This document shows, one piece after another, positions 1 through 7,384 of a DNA stretch of 35,697 nt. This stretch comes from Deltaproteobacteria bacterium. GTDB taxonomy: Bacteria > Desulfobacterota > Desulfuromonadia > Desulfuromonadales > JAAYDE01. Numbering within the stretch: position 1 is the stretch's first letter; each line of letters starts with the position of its first letter. The translations under genes were made by a program, and so were the position numbers. The notes under the pieces were generated by a model. That model ran no database searches. It saw only the letters and a program-made list of their open reading frames with translations, and was not told the DNA's origin. The stretch covers positions 1 to 35,697 of the forward strand of contig JAAYDE010000041.1 in the NCBI GenBank assembly GCA_012729375.1, given 5' to 3'.

Positions 1-1235
1 ATTTTAATATTTAATTTCAACTCGATATAAGTCGCCGAGGAGCAGCGGCAAAGCACTTTGTTTTCCCTTTGCCATCCATCCCCCCTGCATCTCGATTAAA
101 GGATTGTCGGGAAGGAGCGTTCACTCCGTAAATGGATTGTCAATGCGCGGGCGGAAGCGAAAATCGGCCAACACGGGAACAGAGGAAAACATGATGACGG
201 GTGGGCGGTTTCGGTTTTGGCAATTACCGGAAGCCGGCCGCTGGCCCTGCCCTTCCCAGGCTGTCGGGAAACCGCCGCCCGGGACCGTTGGGTTGCCGCC
301 GGATAAACAAAAAAAGCCGAAAAAAGGCATGGGAGAAAGAAGATCAGACAAAACCATGTGCCAATAACTACAGACCCGCAACCGGATCACCGTATCAACG
401 TTTGTCTTTTATCCTGCTTCCACCCTCCTTCTTTCAGCTATCAAAACGACAGCGACGGATTCCGACACTAGGAAGTCAAAATTCCGTCTTTCAGCGGTGC
501 AAAACCGCCCCGGCCATTTCAGAAACCCTGAATTTAATTGATTTGACCCATTTCCTCACCAGTTCCTCCAGATACAGACCAGGAATTAATGCAAATTTCT
601 TACCCATTTTTATTGGGAATAATTAATATCTTTGTAAAGAATTTATTTTAAAAGAAATAATTTTTTTAAAAAGAAAAATTCTCTTCCAGATAAAAAATGT
701 CAAAGTCAAAAATTGTCACCCAAGACCTTCTTTGAGACGAAAAACTGACTGGAAGCCGGCAGCGGCGCTTGAGACTGAATGGCCATTGCCTGGTGACTTG
801 TTTTTTATCGTTTGGTTCTAAGGGGTTACCGGTTACCAGTGACTTGCCGCCGCCTTTCGGGGCAAAACCGATAGCAACCAACAGGGCGGGTTCGGGGAAA
901 TAATCGACCAGGTTCGGCGGCGATGCGTCTTGTGAACAAAAGGCCGGGCGGGACGCTGCCGAAACAAGACAGCTTAGACTTATCTCATAGTCGATAAAAT
1001 TTTTCAATGAGGTAAACGCGGAAAGATGAAAAAAATTAGCGGGCGGCCAAAACACTATGCCGTGGTGACGTCCTGGGCATCGTCCCGGGGCGGAAAACCC
1101 GTTGGGGGATGGCGAAAAAAGCGGCCAAGGCCGGGATGATCGGCCCCATCTTTTCCAGAGACTCGGGGTGAGAGCGGTTTTTTTGCCGCGCCCTCCCACG
1201 GATGACTTGCGGCGGAGCGGTCAATCCTCGGTTTC
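1..1235. other. Gene-free left flank
   Basis: I see no convincing gene here. Open frames on both strands have compositions typical of chance reading (rich in Arg, Pro, Ser, no recognisable domain) and no good ribosome binding sites. The stretch around 605-690 is strongly A/T-rich, unlike the surrounding GC-rich DNA. A degenerate copy of the window-wide TGACTGG palindromic element lies at 789-843 (forward part CCTGGTGACTTG, then TTTTTTATCGTTTGG, then inverted TTACCGGTTACCAGTGAC). The rest could be decayed coding DNA but I cannot name a source. Confidence 0.6.
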
Positions 1236-1284
1236 AAAAAAGCCGATCCCCGTCGCCAAGCCCCCTTTTTCGGCAAGCCGGCTT
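1236..1284 (-). terminator. Possible terminator after the nucleotidase operon
   Basis: Read on the minus strand, AAGCCG at 1284-1279 can pair with CGGCTT at 1245-1240, followed by a run of T (complement of the A run at 1236-1241). The loop is long (about 33 nt) and the AAGCCGGCTT part is itself palindromic, so alternative folds exist. The position exactly at the end of the last gene of the operon supports the call; the large loop weakens it. Confidence 0.35.
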
Positions 1285-1466
1285 CAACGGATGAAGATCT
1301 GGTCCCCGTCCGTCAGGGCCCCGTCGAGGCCGATGCGGTTCCCCCACTGGTCAAAGACCCCTTTGCCCTTTTCCACCTCGGCGAGCAGTCCGGCGCCGAT
1401 GAGGGCGTGGCGGACGCTCATGCCGCCCGGCAAGTCCACCTTGCGTTCGTTGACATAGACGGTCAT
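1284..1466 (-). CDS. Small ThiS/MoaD-like beta-grasp protein
   Basis: A 60-residue protein starting MTVYVNERKVDL and ending DGDQIFIR. The opening beta strand, the LPGGMSVRHAL segment and the closing GDQIFI strand resemble the ubiquitin-like beta-grasp fold of ThiS/MoaD sulfur carriers. It lacks the C-terminal Gly-Gly that sulfur carriers need for adenylation, so a thiocarboxylate carrier role is unlikely. The start ATG at 1466 overlaps the stop of the upstream nucleotidase gene (ATGA, four bases) and has a GGGAGG ribosome binding site inside that gene, so the two are translationally coupled. Function unknown; the fold call is inference from sequence pattern. Confidence 0.65.
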   Translation of the reverse strand: MTVYVNERKVDLPGGMSVRHALIGAGLLAEVEKGKGVFDQWGNRIGLDGALTDGDQIFIR

Positions 1467-3007
1467 CGTGTCACCTCCCTGATTCTTCCTTCCACGGCCG
1501 GTTGAATGGTTTTTTTGTCGCGCAGCCAGTCGACGGCCGCATCCCGCAGCCACCGCCCCGAATCGCTGTAAAGGAGTTTTTCCCCCTTCATCATGCCGCC
1601 GACTAGGGCAAAATCGGCGGAGGAGCGCACGGCATCGCCGAAGGCCGTATAGCCGTCACCGCCGGCAGCCAAAAAATCGTTGGTGGCGACGGCGTATTCC
1701 TTCTGCAAATCGAGGGGCCGGCCGCCGATGGTCACTTCCCGCACCCGCGAGCCGGCCGGGGCCTGGGGATCAAAGGCAAAGGAAAGGCCCGACACCTGGG
1801 GGAAGGCGCCGGCTTTCTCCTCGACGCGGGACACGCCGTGTTCCAGGGCTTGGCGAATGGCGTGTCCCCGAAGACGGACGGCGACGATGTAGTTGTCGAA
1901 GGGCAGGACGGTATAGACATCCTTGACGCGGATGGTTCCCGCGGGAATGCCGGAGCGGATGCCGCCGCCGTTGATGATCGCCGCGTCGGCCCCGGCGAGC
2001 TCCCGCATCATGTCCGCTATCAGGTTGCCGAGGTTGGTCTCCCGGCGGCGGACATTTTCGCCGACCAGAGGCACCCTGGTCTCACCGGCCTTGCCCTGGA
2101 GGGCGGCATCGGCTTGCTCACGGTATTTCTCCACCAGGGCCTGGACGGCGGCGTCCGGGGCGCCCCCCCGCGGACGGATGTCCTCCAGCCGGCCATTAAA
2201 AGCGACGATTTTCCCCTCCTCCACATCGACATCGAGAACGCCGAGAGCCTTGCCGTGCTCCCAGGCCTGGACAATGAGCGTATTGCCGATGCGGGTGGGA
2301 TGGTCGACGCGGGTGTGGGAGTGGCCGCCGACGATGACATCGATGCCGGGGACCTGCCCGGCCAGTTTCCGGTCGGCCCCGTAACCGAGGTGGGAGAGGA
2401 GGACGACGATGTCGGCCCGGCGGCGCAGCTCGCCGAGATGGCGGGAGACCGTTTCCGCCGGGGCATGGAAGGTCAGACCGGCGACATTGCGGGGATGGGT
2501 GGCCACCGGCGTGTCGTCGGTGACGACGCCGAGGACGGCGACCCGAACGCCGCCGACCTCGCGGATGACATAGGGGCGCAGGGGGTCGAAGCCCTCCACA
2601 TTGGCCCCGAGCACGGGAAAGCGAGCCTCGGCGATCCTTTTTCGCAAAACCTCGGGGCCGAAGTCGAACTCGTGGTTGCCCGCCACCATCGCGTCGACCT
2701 CCAGCAGGTTGAGCAGCTCGACGGCGGCCTTTCCGCGGGAGAGGTTGGTCCAGTTGTGCCCCTGGATAAAATCACCCGCCGCCAGCAACAGGGACGGTTT
2801 TTCCCGGCGCAATTCCTGGGCCCGCGCCGCCAGCCAGGCGATCCCCCCCAGGGGTTCCGTGCCGCCATAGGGCGTGTAGGGCTCGGCGAAGCCGTGAAAA
2901 TCATTAAAGTAGAGGATGCGCAGGGAGACTCCTTCCGCGCCGCCGGTAACAGTGGACAACCACAGCAAGAGCAAACAGAGAATGACGACCGCGCGACAAC
3001 TTTTCAT
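1463..3007 (-). CDS. Secreted 5'-nucleotidase / 2',3'-cyclic phosphodiesterase family metallophosphatase
   Basis: A 514-residue UshA/YfkN-type enzyme that would hydrolyse nucleotides in the periplasm. Residues 1-24 form a signal peptide (MKSC, then a Leu-rich core, then VTGGAEG). The N-terminal calcineurin-like domain carries the dimetal ligands: D36 and H38 in YFNDFHG, D79 in AAGDF, N111-H112-E113 in AGNHEFDFG, H206 in LLSHLG, and H229/H231 in VGGHSHT. The C-terminal 5'-nucleotidase substrate domain follows from about residue 310, with the NLGNLIADMMR and AIINGGGIRSG signatures. I chose ATG at 3007 because AAGGAGG lies five bases upstream; an in-frame TTG one codon earlier is too close to it. 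It is the first gene of a two-gene operon with the small ThiS-like protein. The exact substrate cannot be told from sequence. Confidence 0.93.
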   Translation of the reverse strand: MKSCRAVVILCLLLLWLSTVTGGAEGVSLRILYFNDFHGFAEPYTPYGGTEPLGGIAWLAARAQELRREKPSLLLAAGDFIQGHNWTNLSRGKAAVELLNLLEVDAMVAGNHEFDFGPEVLRKRIAEARFPVLGANVEGFDPLRPYVIREVGGVRVAVLGVVTDDTPVATHPRNVAGLTFHAPAETVSRHLGELRRRADIVVLLSHLGYGADRKLAGQVPGIDVIVGGHSHTRVDHPTRIGNTLIVQAWEHGKALGVLDVDVEEGKIVAFNGRLEDIRPRGGAPDAAVQALVEKYREQADAALQGKAGETRVPLVGENVRRRETNLGNLIADMMRELAGADAAIINGGGIRSGIPAGTIRVKDVYTVLPFDNYIVAVRLRGHAIRQALEHGVSRVEEKAGAFPQVSGLSFAFDPQAPAGSRVREVTIGGRPLDLQKEYAVATNDFLAAGGDGYTAFGDAVRSSADFALVGGMMKGEKLLYSDSGRWLRDAAVDWLRDKKTIQPAVEGRIREVTR

Positions 3008-3071
3008 CAAAACCTCCTTGCGGCGCGGAAACCCCTGGCTTCAGACATGGGGAGGAAGCGCCGCCCGGCCG

Positions 3072-3227
3072 TCAGGCCCGCTGCTGTTCGATGTATTGTC
3101 CGACAATGGAGATCGGGGCGTCGCCCCGGGAAGCGGCGCAATAAGACGGCGACCACAGGCCGTCCTTCCACCAGTAGTGTCGCTCTATCTCCGGGTGTTT
3201 CTTCGCCCTTGTTGCGGAAGAAACGCC
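3072..3227 (-). pseudogene. 3' remnant of an IS200/IS605-type TnpA (Y1) transposase
   Basis: One minus-strand frame reads KKHPEIERHYWWKDGLWSPS, then YCAASRGDAPISIVRQYIEQ, then QRA and a stop (TGA at 3074-3072). This matches the C-terminal part of REP/IS200-family TnpA proteins (HP(E)I-x3-YW, LWSPSY, GGAPI-x3-x-QYIEQQ). The Tyr in QYIEQQ sits where the Y1 nucleophile is expected. Upstream of about 3227 the similarity stops and an in-frame stop follows at once, so the N-terminal HUH region is missing. It lies between the nucleotidase start and the hipA stop and is a dead fragment. No flanking stem-loop ends were recognised. Confidence 0.7.
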
Positions 3228-3268
3228 TCGGCGCCTTATATCCCGGTCCGTTCACAGCCGGGAGGATG

Positions 3269-4519
3269 TCAAGGCCTTGGACCGTCACCATCTCCCGAAC
3301 CGTCGTCGAATGTGGGGACGGAAATGGCTTTTTTGGGCATCAGGCTTTCAACTCCCGACTCCCATGCCGCCATCATTTTTTCGCCTATTTTCTGGAAAGA
3401 GGGGGATTCTTTCATGTAGGCCGGAATGGCTTGCCGGGTTTCCATGACGGCATCGGCACATCGCTCGAAAATTGTCATTGTTTCCCCTTCCGGCAACGAC
3501 AGGCAATTTGTGGCAAACCGAACGAATACTTTGCGAGGCCACCACTTCTTTGATCCTTCAATCGACAGCGCCGGTACGTCGTTTTTGATGTAGGCCGTTG
3601 TCGTGACAACATCATAAACCGGGGCGATAGACACGGAACCGGACGAACAAGGATAGAGAAGTCCAAAGTTTTTGAGATGGGCGTCTCCATTTTTCATCAT
3701 GGAAGACAAAACCAGCGTGGCAAAAAACTGGCGTCGAGCCGCAGGCAGGTTTTCCCCGGAAACATAATTAGTGAGACTTTTGGCAATCCGCTCATACGTT
3801 CCAGAGTATTTCTGCTTTGTCCCAAATGCCTGCAAGCTGCACATATCCTCAAACCCAAGGAAGCCATCATTTGGATTCCTGTCGAATCGGCACATCACAA
3901 AAAGGCCGCCATTCTCAGACAGAAAAAAATCGGGAACGACCAGTCCCGCATTTTTAACGGCTGTCATGCAAAAAAATTCATTGGCGGCCAATTGGGGAAA
4001 TTCGTTCCCCCAGCTTTTTACGATATACCCTTCCCCAGCCAAGGTTCCCCGTGGCTCCGCTTCGATAAGAACCTTGGGCTGGACACCCGAAACCCCGGAT
4101 CGGAGGGCATATCGAGACACAAGTTCATGAAACAACTCGGCCGTATTCGGGTATGTCAGTATCTCATTCAGAGATTCGACCTGGCGTTTGCCCTCTGGCT
4201 GATCTTCTTCCGGCAGCGCAAACCGGTTTCTCCCAACCTGGTTGCCGCCCGTTGCCTGCAAAATTGCAAGATCATCATCTCCGATAATCTTTGAAATCGC
4301 GTTCCTAATGGTTTCGAGTAGGGCGCCTTCCGGGATGTTCATCTGGAATATCGGGAGGAGTTCACGAGTCGCCCAACCCTGCACCCTCACGGGCATGGTC
4401 AGAGAAACGGTTTCCGCTGCACCAGGGTGGTAGCCAAAGGCATAAACTCCTTGGCTCTCCTTTGCCAGCAAGCCAACCTTTTCATTGCCTATCCATACGG
4501 ACAGACCCTTTAGTGCCAT
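3269..4519 (-). CDS. hipA: HipA-family serine/threonine kinase toxin
   Basis: A 416-residue HipA protein, the toxin kinase of a type II toxin-antitoxin pair (E. coli HipA phosphorylates glutamyl-tRNA synthetase; target here unknown). The N-terminal subdomain covers residues 1-100 (LSVWIGNEKVGLL, PVRVQGWATRELLPIF). The kinase core has the Gly-rich loop SGVSGVQPK at 141-149, the ATP-contacting Lys in YIVKSW (168), RFDR at 211-214, the catalytic loop NGDAHLKN at 277-284 with D279, and the metal-binding D303 in VYDVV. All key residues look intact. ATG at 4519 overlaps the hipB stop as TGATG; a GTG one codon upstream is an alternative. The C-terminal tail is short and Gly/Asp-rich. Confidence 0.93.
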   Translation of the reverse strand: MALKGLSVWIGNEKVGLLAKESQGVYAFGYHPGAAETVSLTMPVRVQGWATRELLPIFQMNIPEGALLETIRNAISKIIGDDDLAILQATGGNQVGRNRFALPEEDQPEGKRQVESLNEILTYPNTAELFHELVSRYALRSGVSGVQPKVLIEAEPRGTLAGEGYIVKSWGNEFPQLAANEFFCMTAVKNAGLVVPDFFLSENGGLFVMCRFDRNPNDGFLGFEDMCSLQAFGTKQKYSGTYERIAKSLTNYVSGENLPAARRQFFATLVLSSMMKNGDAHLKNFGLLYPCSSGSVSIAPVYDVVTTTAYIKNDVPALSIEGSKKWWPRKVFVRFATNCLSLPEGETMTIFERCADAVMETRQAIPAYMKESPSFQKIGEKMMAAWESGVESLMPKKAISVPTFDDGSGDGDGPRP

Positions 4520-4767
4520 CACAAAGTCTCGTTTTCCCTCAAAAGCTCATCCAGTGTTGGCGGGGCGCCGGCTGGACGTATGCTGATCTCAAGGTGTAAA
4601 ACCTCAAGCATCCTGATGATCTTCCTAATCCCGATGTCTTGCACCGACCCGTTTTCCACCTGGCTGATCGTTGTCCGGCTCATCCCAAGAATCTCAGCGA
4701 TCCGCGCCTGCGTCATTCCGCGCTTTTTCCGCTCTTCGCGAATAGATTGCCCAATGGATTTCATCAT
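4519..4767 (-). CDS. hipB: HipB-like antitoxin, XRE-family helix-turn-helix
   Basis: An 82-residue DNA-binding protein (MMKSIGQSIREERKKRGMTQ...) with a Cro/CI-type helix-turn-helix: TQARIAEILGMSRTTISQVENG. It should neutralise HipA and repress its own operon. The open frame extends upstream to 4983 but that part is out-of-family sequence and overlaps the promoter, so I place the start at ATG 4767 (ATG 4764 is equally possible). No Shine-Dalgarno is visible; the -10 box TATAAT ends only eight bases upstream, so the message is probably leaderless. The stop overlaps hipA by one base, giving tight coupling. Confidence 0.88.
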   Translation of the reverse strand: MMKSIGQSIREERKKRGMTQARIAEILGMSRTTISQVENGSVQDIGIRKIIRMLEVLHLEISIRPAGAPPTLDELLRENETL

Positions 4768-4770
4768 GTT

Positions 4771-4825
4771 TTGTATTATATACAATGCAAATCTACAGGC
4801 AAAGCCTATTTTGTATTGCATACAA
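4771..4825 (-). promoter_or_regulatory. hipBA promoter with twin operators
   Basis: Two copies of TTGTAT-N3-ATACAA occur at 4771-4785 (spacer TAT) and 4811-4825 (spacer TGC), exactly 40 bp apart start to start, close to four helical turns. A minus-strand promoter fits between and inside them: -35 TTGCCT (4802-4797), 16-bp spacer, -10 TATAAT (4780-4775). The proximal palindrome covers the -10 box and the distal one lies just upstream of the -35, the layout expected for autorepression by a HipB dimer pair. The sites differ from the E. coli HipB operator. Confidence 0.8.
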
Positions 4826-4993
4826 AACACACGGTGCGACCTGGCGGGCGCCTTCGAGCATCGAAGCATCCCAGACGAACTCAGGCAGCATCTTGTGGAA
4901 GCGGAAGCAAGCCCGCTCAAGCGAATAGGACCGGACCGAAGTCGGCACTGCCGATCTGCCCCATCGAAAACCAAGGGCATCAAAAAGTTTCAT
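4793..4993 (-). pseudogene. Probable N-terminal remnant of a Fic-family protein
   Basis: A minus-strand frame begins MKLFDALGFRWGRSAVPTSV and continues RSYSLERACFRFHKMLPEFV, then WDASMLEG, after which it loses similarity and stops. The block FHKMLPEFVWD-x3-LEG resembles the N-terminal region of Fic/DOC AMPylator-family proteins just before their FTxPEV segment; the catalytic HPFxxGNGR region is absent. The similarity ends near the distal hip operator, so the hipBA unit appears to have been joined to, or inserted into, a fic-like gene. The family call is recall-based and needs a search. It could instead be chance, but the block is too coherent for that to be my first choice. Confidence 0.45.
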
Positions 4994-5030
4994 AAAGACC
5001 TCGAATGGCGGGAAGGAAAAAACCTATGAC

Positions 5031-5100
5031 CAGTGACTGGTGATTGATGATTGGTGATTGGTTTTTATCTTTTGTTTTTGACCAGTTACCATTTACTAGT
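5031..5100. repeat. TGACTGG palindromic element, copy 2
   Basis: Forward cluster CAGTGACTGGTGATTGATGA continues to 5061, followed by an A/T-rich centre with TTTTTATCTTTTG, then inverted ACCAGTTACCATTTACTAGT at 5081-5100. It is part of a larger repeat-filled spacer reaching 5430. Confidence 0.8.
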
Positions 5101-5114
5101 CCCTGCCTTCGCAA

Positions 5115-5160
5115 ATTACACAAAACAGGCAATGCCCGTAGTGTGTAATAAAATTTTTAG
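5115..5160. repeat. ATTACACA inverted repeat module
   Basis: ATTACACA and TGTGTAAT flank CAGGCAATGCCCG, followed by AAAATTTTTAG. The same ingredients, as a perfect palindrome, recur at 24247-24312, and the surrounding sequence (CTAGTC-CTGCCTTC, TGGCT) matches that locus in inverted orientation. Confidence 0.65.
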
Positions 5161-5192
5161 TCGTGGCTGGGGCAAACCCAAATCCCCCTCGG

Positions 5193-5337
5193 TCCCCCTT
5201 TCTTAAAGGGGGAGGAAAAAAAACCAAAGCCCACTTGCCTTTATCCCCCCTTTACAAAAGGGGGGTCAGGGGGGATTTTTCGGTCTGTAACAGTAACAGC
5301 AACATCAAATCCCCCTCGATCCCCCTTTACAAAGGGG
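5193..5337. repeat. Three CCCCCTTT...AAAGGGGG hairpins
   Basis: Stem-loops lie at 5193-5213 (TCCCCCTTT/AAAGGGGGA), 5245-5265 (CCCCCCTTT/AAAGGGGGG) and 5321-5337 (CCCCTTT/AAAGGGG), each flanked by AAATCCCCCTC-type sequence. Open frames through them are repeat translation, not genes. Similar modules occur at 11565-11582 and near 24170-24190. Confidence 0.8.
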
Positions 5338-5348
5338 AGGTTGAAAAA

Positions 5349-5430
5349 CCAGTGACAGGTGACTGGTGATTAGTGACTGGTTTTTGTCTTTTGATTTTCA
5401 CTAGTTACTAGTTACCAGTCACTTGTCACT
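5349..5430. repeat. TGACTGG palindromic element, copy 3
   Basis: Forward arm 5349-5380 begins CCAGTGACAGGTGACTGGTG. The centre reads TTTTTGTCTTTTGATTTTC. The inverted arm 5400-5430 ends CAGTCACTTGTCACTG. The arms are about 31 bp and pair with only a handful of mismatches, making this the clearest minimal copy. Confidence 0.85.
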
Positions 5431-5657
5431 GCCTTTCTTTGGCCTGCCCATGGGCATCAGAGGCTTTCCCGGCACGATGGATTTTTTCGGGAGCTGAAGG
5501 ATCGATGGAGAAAATGCTTGTTTTTCTGCCGGGGGTAAAGGCACACTCGGGAAAATGATTATCATCCGCCCATTCCCTGCTGCGCCGCGGGGCTCGCCAA
5601 AATTCATCCCCACGGAAGGGACCGGGCGGAAAACCAATAGAGGGAAGGAGAACATGC

Positions 5658-6620
5658 ATGAGCATTTCCGCTGACCAGAGAAAACAGGTGAAGGGACAGG
5701 GGTTTCTTTCCAACAAGGACAATGTCCACTTCTCCGCCAGGGTCGTTACCGGAAACGGCGTCCTCACCGCCCGCCAACTGAAGAATCTGAGCGAGGCCGC
5801 CGAAAAATACGCCGACGGCCGGATATCCTTCACCTCGCGGATGACTGTCGAGGTGCCCGGCATCCCTTTTGAAAACATCGCCGCCTTTCAGGAACACATC
5901 GCCCAGGAAGGGATGATGACCGGCGGCACCGGTCCCAAGGTCCGCCCCGTGGTCGCCTGTAAGGGCACCGTCTGCATCTACGGCAACGTCGATACCCAGG
6001 AGTTGGCCGCCGAAATCCACCGGCGTTTTTACGAGGGCTACCGGCAGGTCATCCTTCCCCACAAATTCAAGATCTCCGTCGGCGGCTGCCCCAACAACTG
6101 CGCCAAGCCGGAACTCAACGATATCGGCATCGTCGGCCAGAGGGTGCCCCAATACGACCGTGCCCTGTGCAAGGGCTGCCCCAAGTGCCCGGTGATCGCC
6201 GCCTGCCCCATGAACGCCTGCGCCATGAAGGAAGGGATCATGGAGATCGTCTGGGAGATCTGCAACAACTGCGGCCTGTGCATCGGCAAGTGCCACCTCA
6301 ACGCCATCCCCGAAGGAGAGATCGGCTACAAAATCACCCTCGGCGGGCGCTGGGGAAAGCATACCCGCATCGGCTCGCCGATCAAGGATCCCGCCTGCCG
6401 CTTTCAGCCTTATGCCATCTTCAACCGGGAGGAGGCCCTGAACATCGTCGAAGGGACGATCCTGCTCTTCAAGGAGAAGGGCCTGCCGGGGGAAAGGCTG
6501 TCCACGACCATCGAGCGGCTCGGCATCGCCGTGACCGAAAAGATGCTCATCAGCGGCGATCTGCTGGAACGCAAGGAGGAGATTCTGAACGCGGACCAAA
6601 GGGCGGAAAGCGGGGCCTGA
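5658..6620 (+). CDS. Nitrite/sulfite reductase-like protein with siroheme-4Fe-4S and ferredoxin domains
   Basis: A 320-residue cytoplasmic redox protein of the AsrC/Dsr-like small reductase group. Residues 15-85 form the ferredoxin-like half domain (FSARVVTGNGVLTARQLKNL, then TSRMTVEVPGI). The siroheme/4Fe-4S motif is ACKGTVC (C101, C106) and GGCPNNC (C144, C148). A ferredoxin insert follows, with CKGCPKCPVIAACPMNAC (171-188) and CNNCGLCIGKC (202-212), enough for two more 4Fe-4S clusters. The first siroheme pair is spaced C-x4-C rather than the usual C-x5-C. ATG 5658 has AAGGAG seven bases upstream. It stands alone, with no partner subunits beside it. Substrate (sulfite, nitrite or another) cannot be decided from sequence. 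Confidence 0.85.
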   Translation: MSISADQRKQVKGQGFLSNKDNVHFSARVVTGNGVLTARQLKNLSEAAEKYADGRISFTSRMTVEVPGIPFENIAAFQEHIAQEGMMTGGTGPKVRPVVACKGTVCIYGNVDTQELAAEIHRRFYEGYRQVILPHKFKISVGGCPNNCAKPELNDIGIVGQRVPQYDRALCKGCPKCPVIAACPMNACAMKEGIMEIVWEICNNCGLCIGKCHLNAIPEGEIGYKITLGGRWGKHTRIGSPIKDPACRFQPYAIFNREEALNIVEGTILLFKEKGLPGERLSTTIERLGIAVTEKMLISGDLLERKEEILNADQRAESGA

Positions 6621-6666
6621 GGCCGGTTGCCGGCCCAGGCCCCGCCGCCACGGGCCACCGGGCGGC

Positions 6667-7311
6667 TTACTGGGCCTGCAGGGAGGCGATGAAGGCATCG
6701 GCCTGGGCGATGGCGGCCTCCATGTCGCGGACCAGTTTGTCGACGTTGGTCTGCACGCTGACCACCTCATCGCTCAGGCCGGCGATGGCGCGGGCGTTGA
6801 GGTTGTGCTTCATGAACAGAACCTGGTCGCGCAGAGGGATCAGGGCCGGCTCCAGTTTGGATTCGGCCTTTTTCATGGCGGCGATGAGTTCCGCGTATTT
6901 CCTTTGCGTGGCGTCGTATTGCTGCTGGCTGGCCCGCTTCAGGGAGGCGCTGCTGTACTGTTTGATCTCGGCGCGCCATTCGGCGAACAGGGCCTTGGAA
7001 ACATCCTCGACGGCGCCGATGCGCTGGCGCACCGCGGCGGCCTCGGCCTCGGTCCGCTGCAGGGTGGCGTTGAGCCTGTCGTACTCCTTTTCCAGGTCGC
7101 CGCCCTGGAAGTTGACCACGCTCTTGAACTGCTCCATGGCGGTCAGGAACTGCTCCTTGGCCGCGTTCTGGGTGTCCCGCGCCGCCTTGACCCGATCCAC
7201 CATGATGTCGCGCTTGTGCACGCCCATCTTTTCCATGGCGCCGTAATACAGGCTGCTGCAGCCGGTCGCCAGGCAAAGCAGGAAAACCCAACCCAAACGA
7301 AAACCTTTCAT
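6667..7311 (-). CDS. DUF2959-family lipoprotein, coiled coil
   Basis: A 214-residue exported lipoprotein: signal sequence MKGFRLGWVFLLCLATGC with lipobox LATGC (lipidated C18), then SSLYYGAMEKMGVHKRDIMV, the conserved opening of DUF2959 proteins. The remainder is mostly helical and rich in Ala, Glu, Gln and Lys with heptad-like patterning, suggesting a long coiled coil in the periplasm. Function of the family is not established. I chose ATG 7311 because GGAG lies six bases upstream; the frame extends four codons further to a TTG without better support. Its stop is 47 bp from the convergent reductase gene. Confidence 0.88.
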   Translation of the reverse strand: MKGFRLGWVFLLCLATGCSSLYYGAMEKMGVHKRDIMVDRVKAARDTQNAAKEQFLTAMEQFKSVVNFQGGDLEKEYDRLNATLQRTEAEAAAVRQRIGAVEDVSKALFAEWRAEIKQYSSASLKRASQQQYDATQRKYAELIAAMKKAESKLEPALIPLRDQVLFMKHNLNARAIAGLSDEVVSVQTNVDKLVRDMEAAIAQADAFIASLQAQ

Positions 7312-7384
7312 TACCATCTCCAAAGACTAAAAATATGAAATTCAGGCCCGCGGCCGGCCAAAACCAGGGGGATGGCTTCCCCCG

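Noticed and set aside
666..1199. A 177-codon minus-strand frame
   Set aside because: A short piece (VDYFPEPALLVAIGFAPKGG) looks protein-like, but the rest is low-quality, it includes the repeat element at 789-843, and no family fits.
3007..3291. A 94-codon minus-strand frame between nucleotidase and hipA
   Set aside because: It is out of frame with the transposase remnant that explains this stretch.
1838..3553. A 571-codon plus-strand frame spanning the nucleotidase, transposase remnant and hipA end
   Set aside because: It crosses three independently supported minus-strand features and has no recognisable domain.
5163..5369. A 68-codon frame with PPRSPFLKGG-like sequence
   Set aside because: This is a well-known spurious translation of CCCCCTTT...AAAGGGGG repeats.
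5555..5565. Possible Fur-type box (ATGATTATCAT) upstream of the siroheme reductase
   Set aside because: Only an 11-bp core resembles the iron box, without the outer hexamer; too weak to call from one site.
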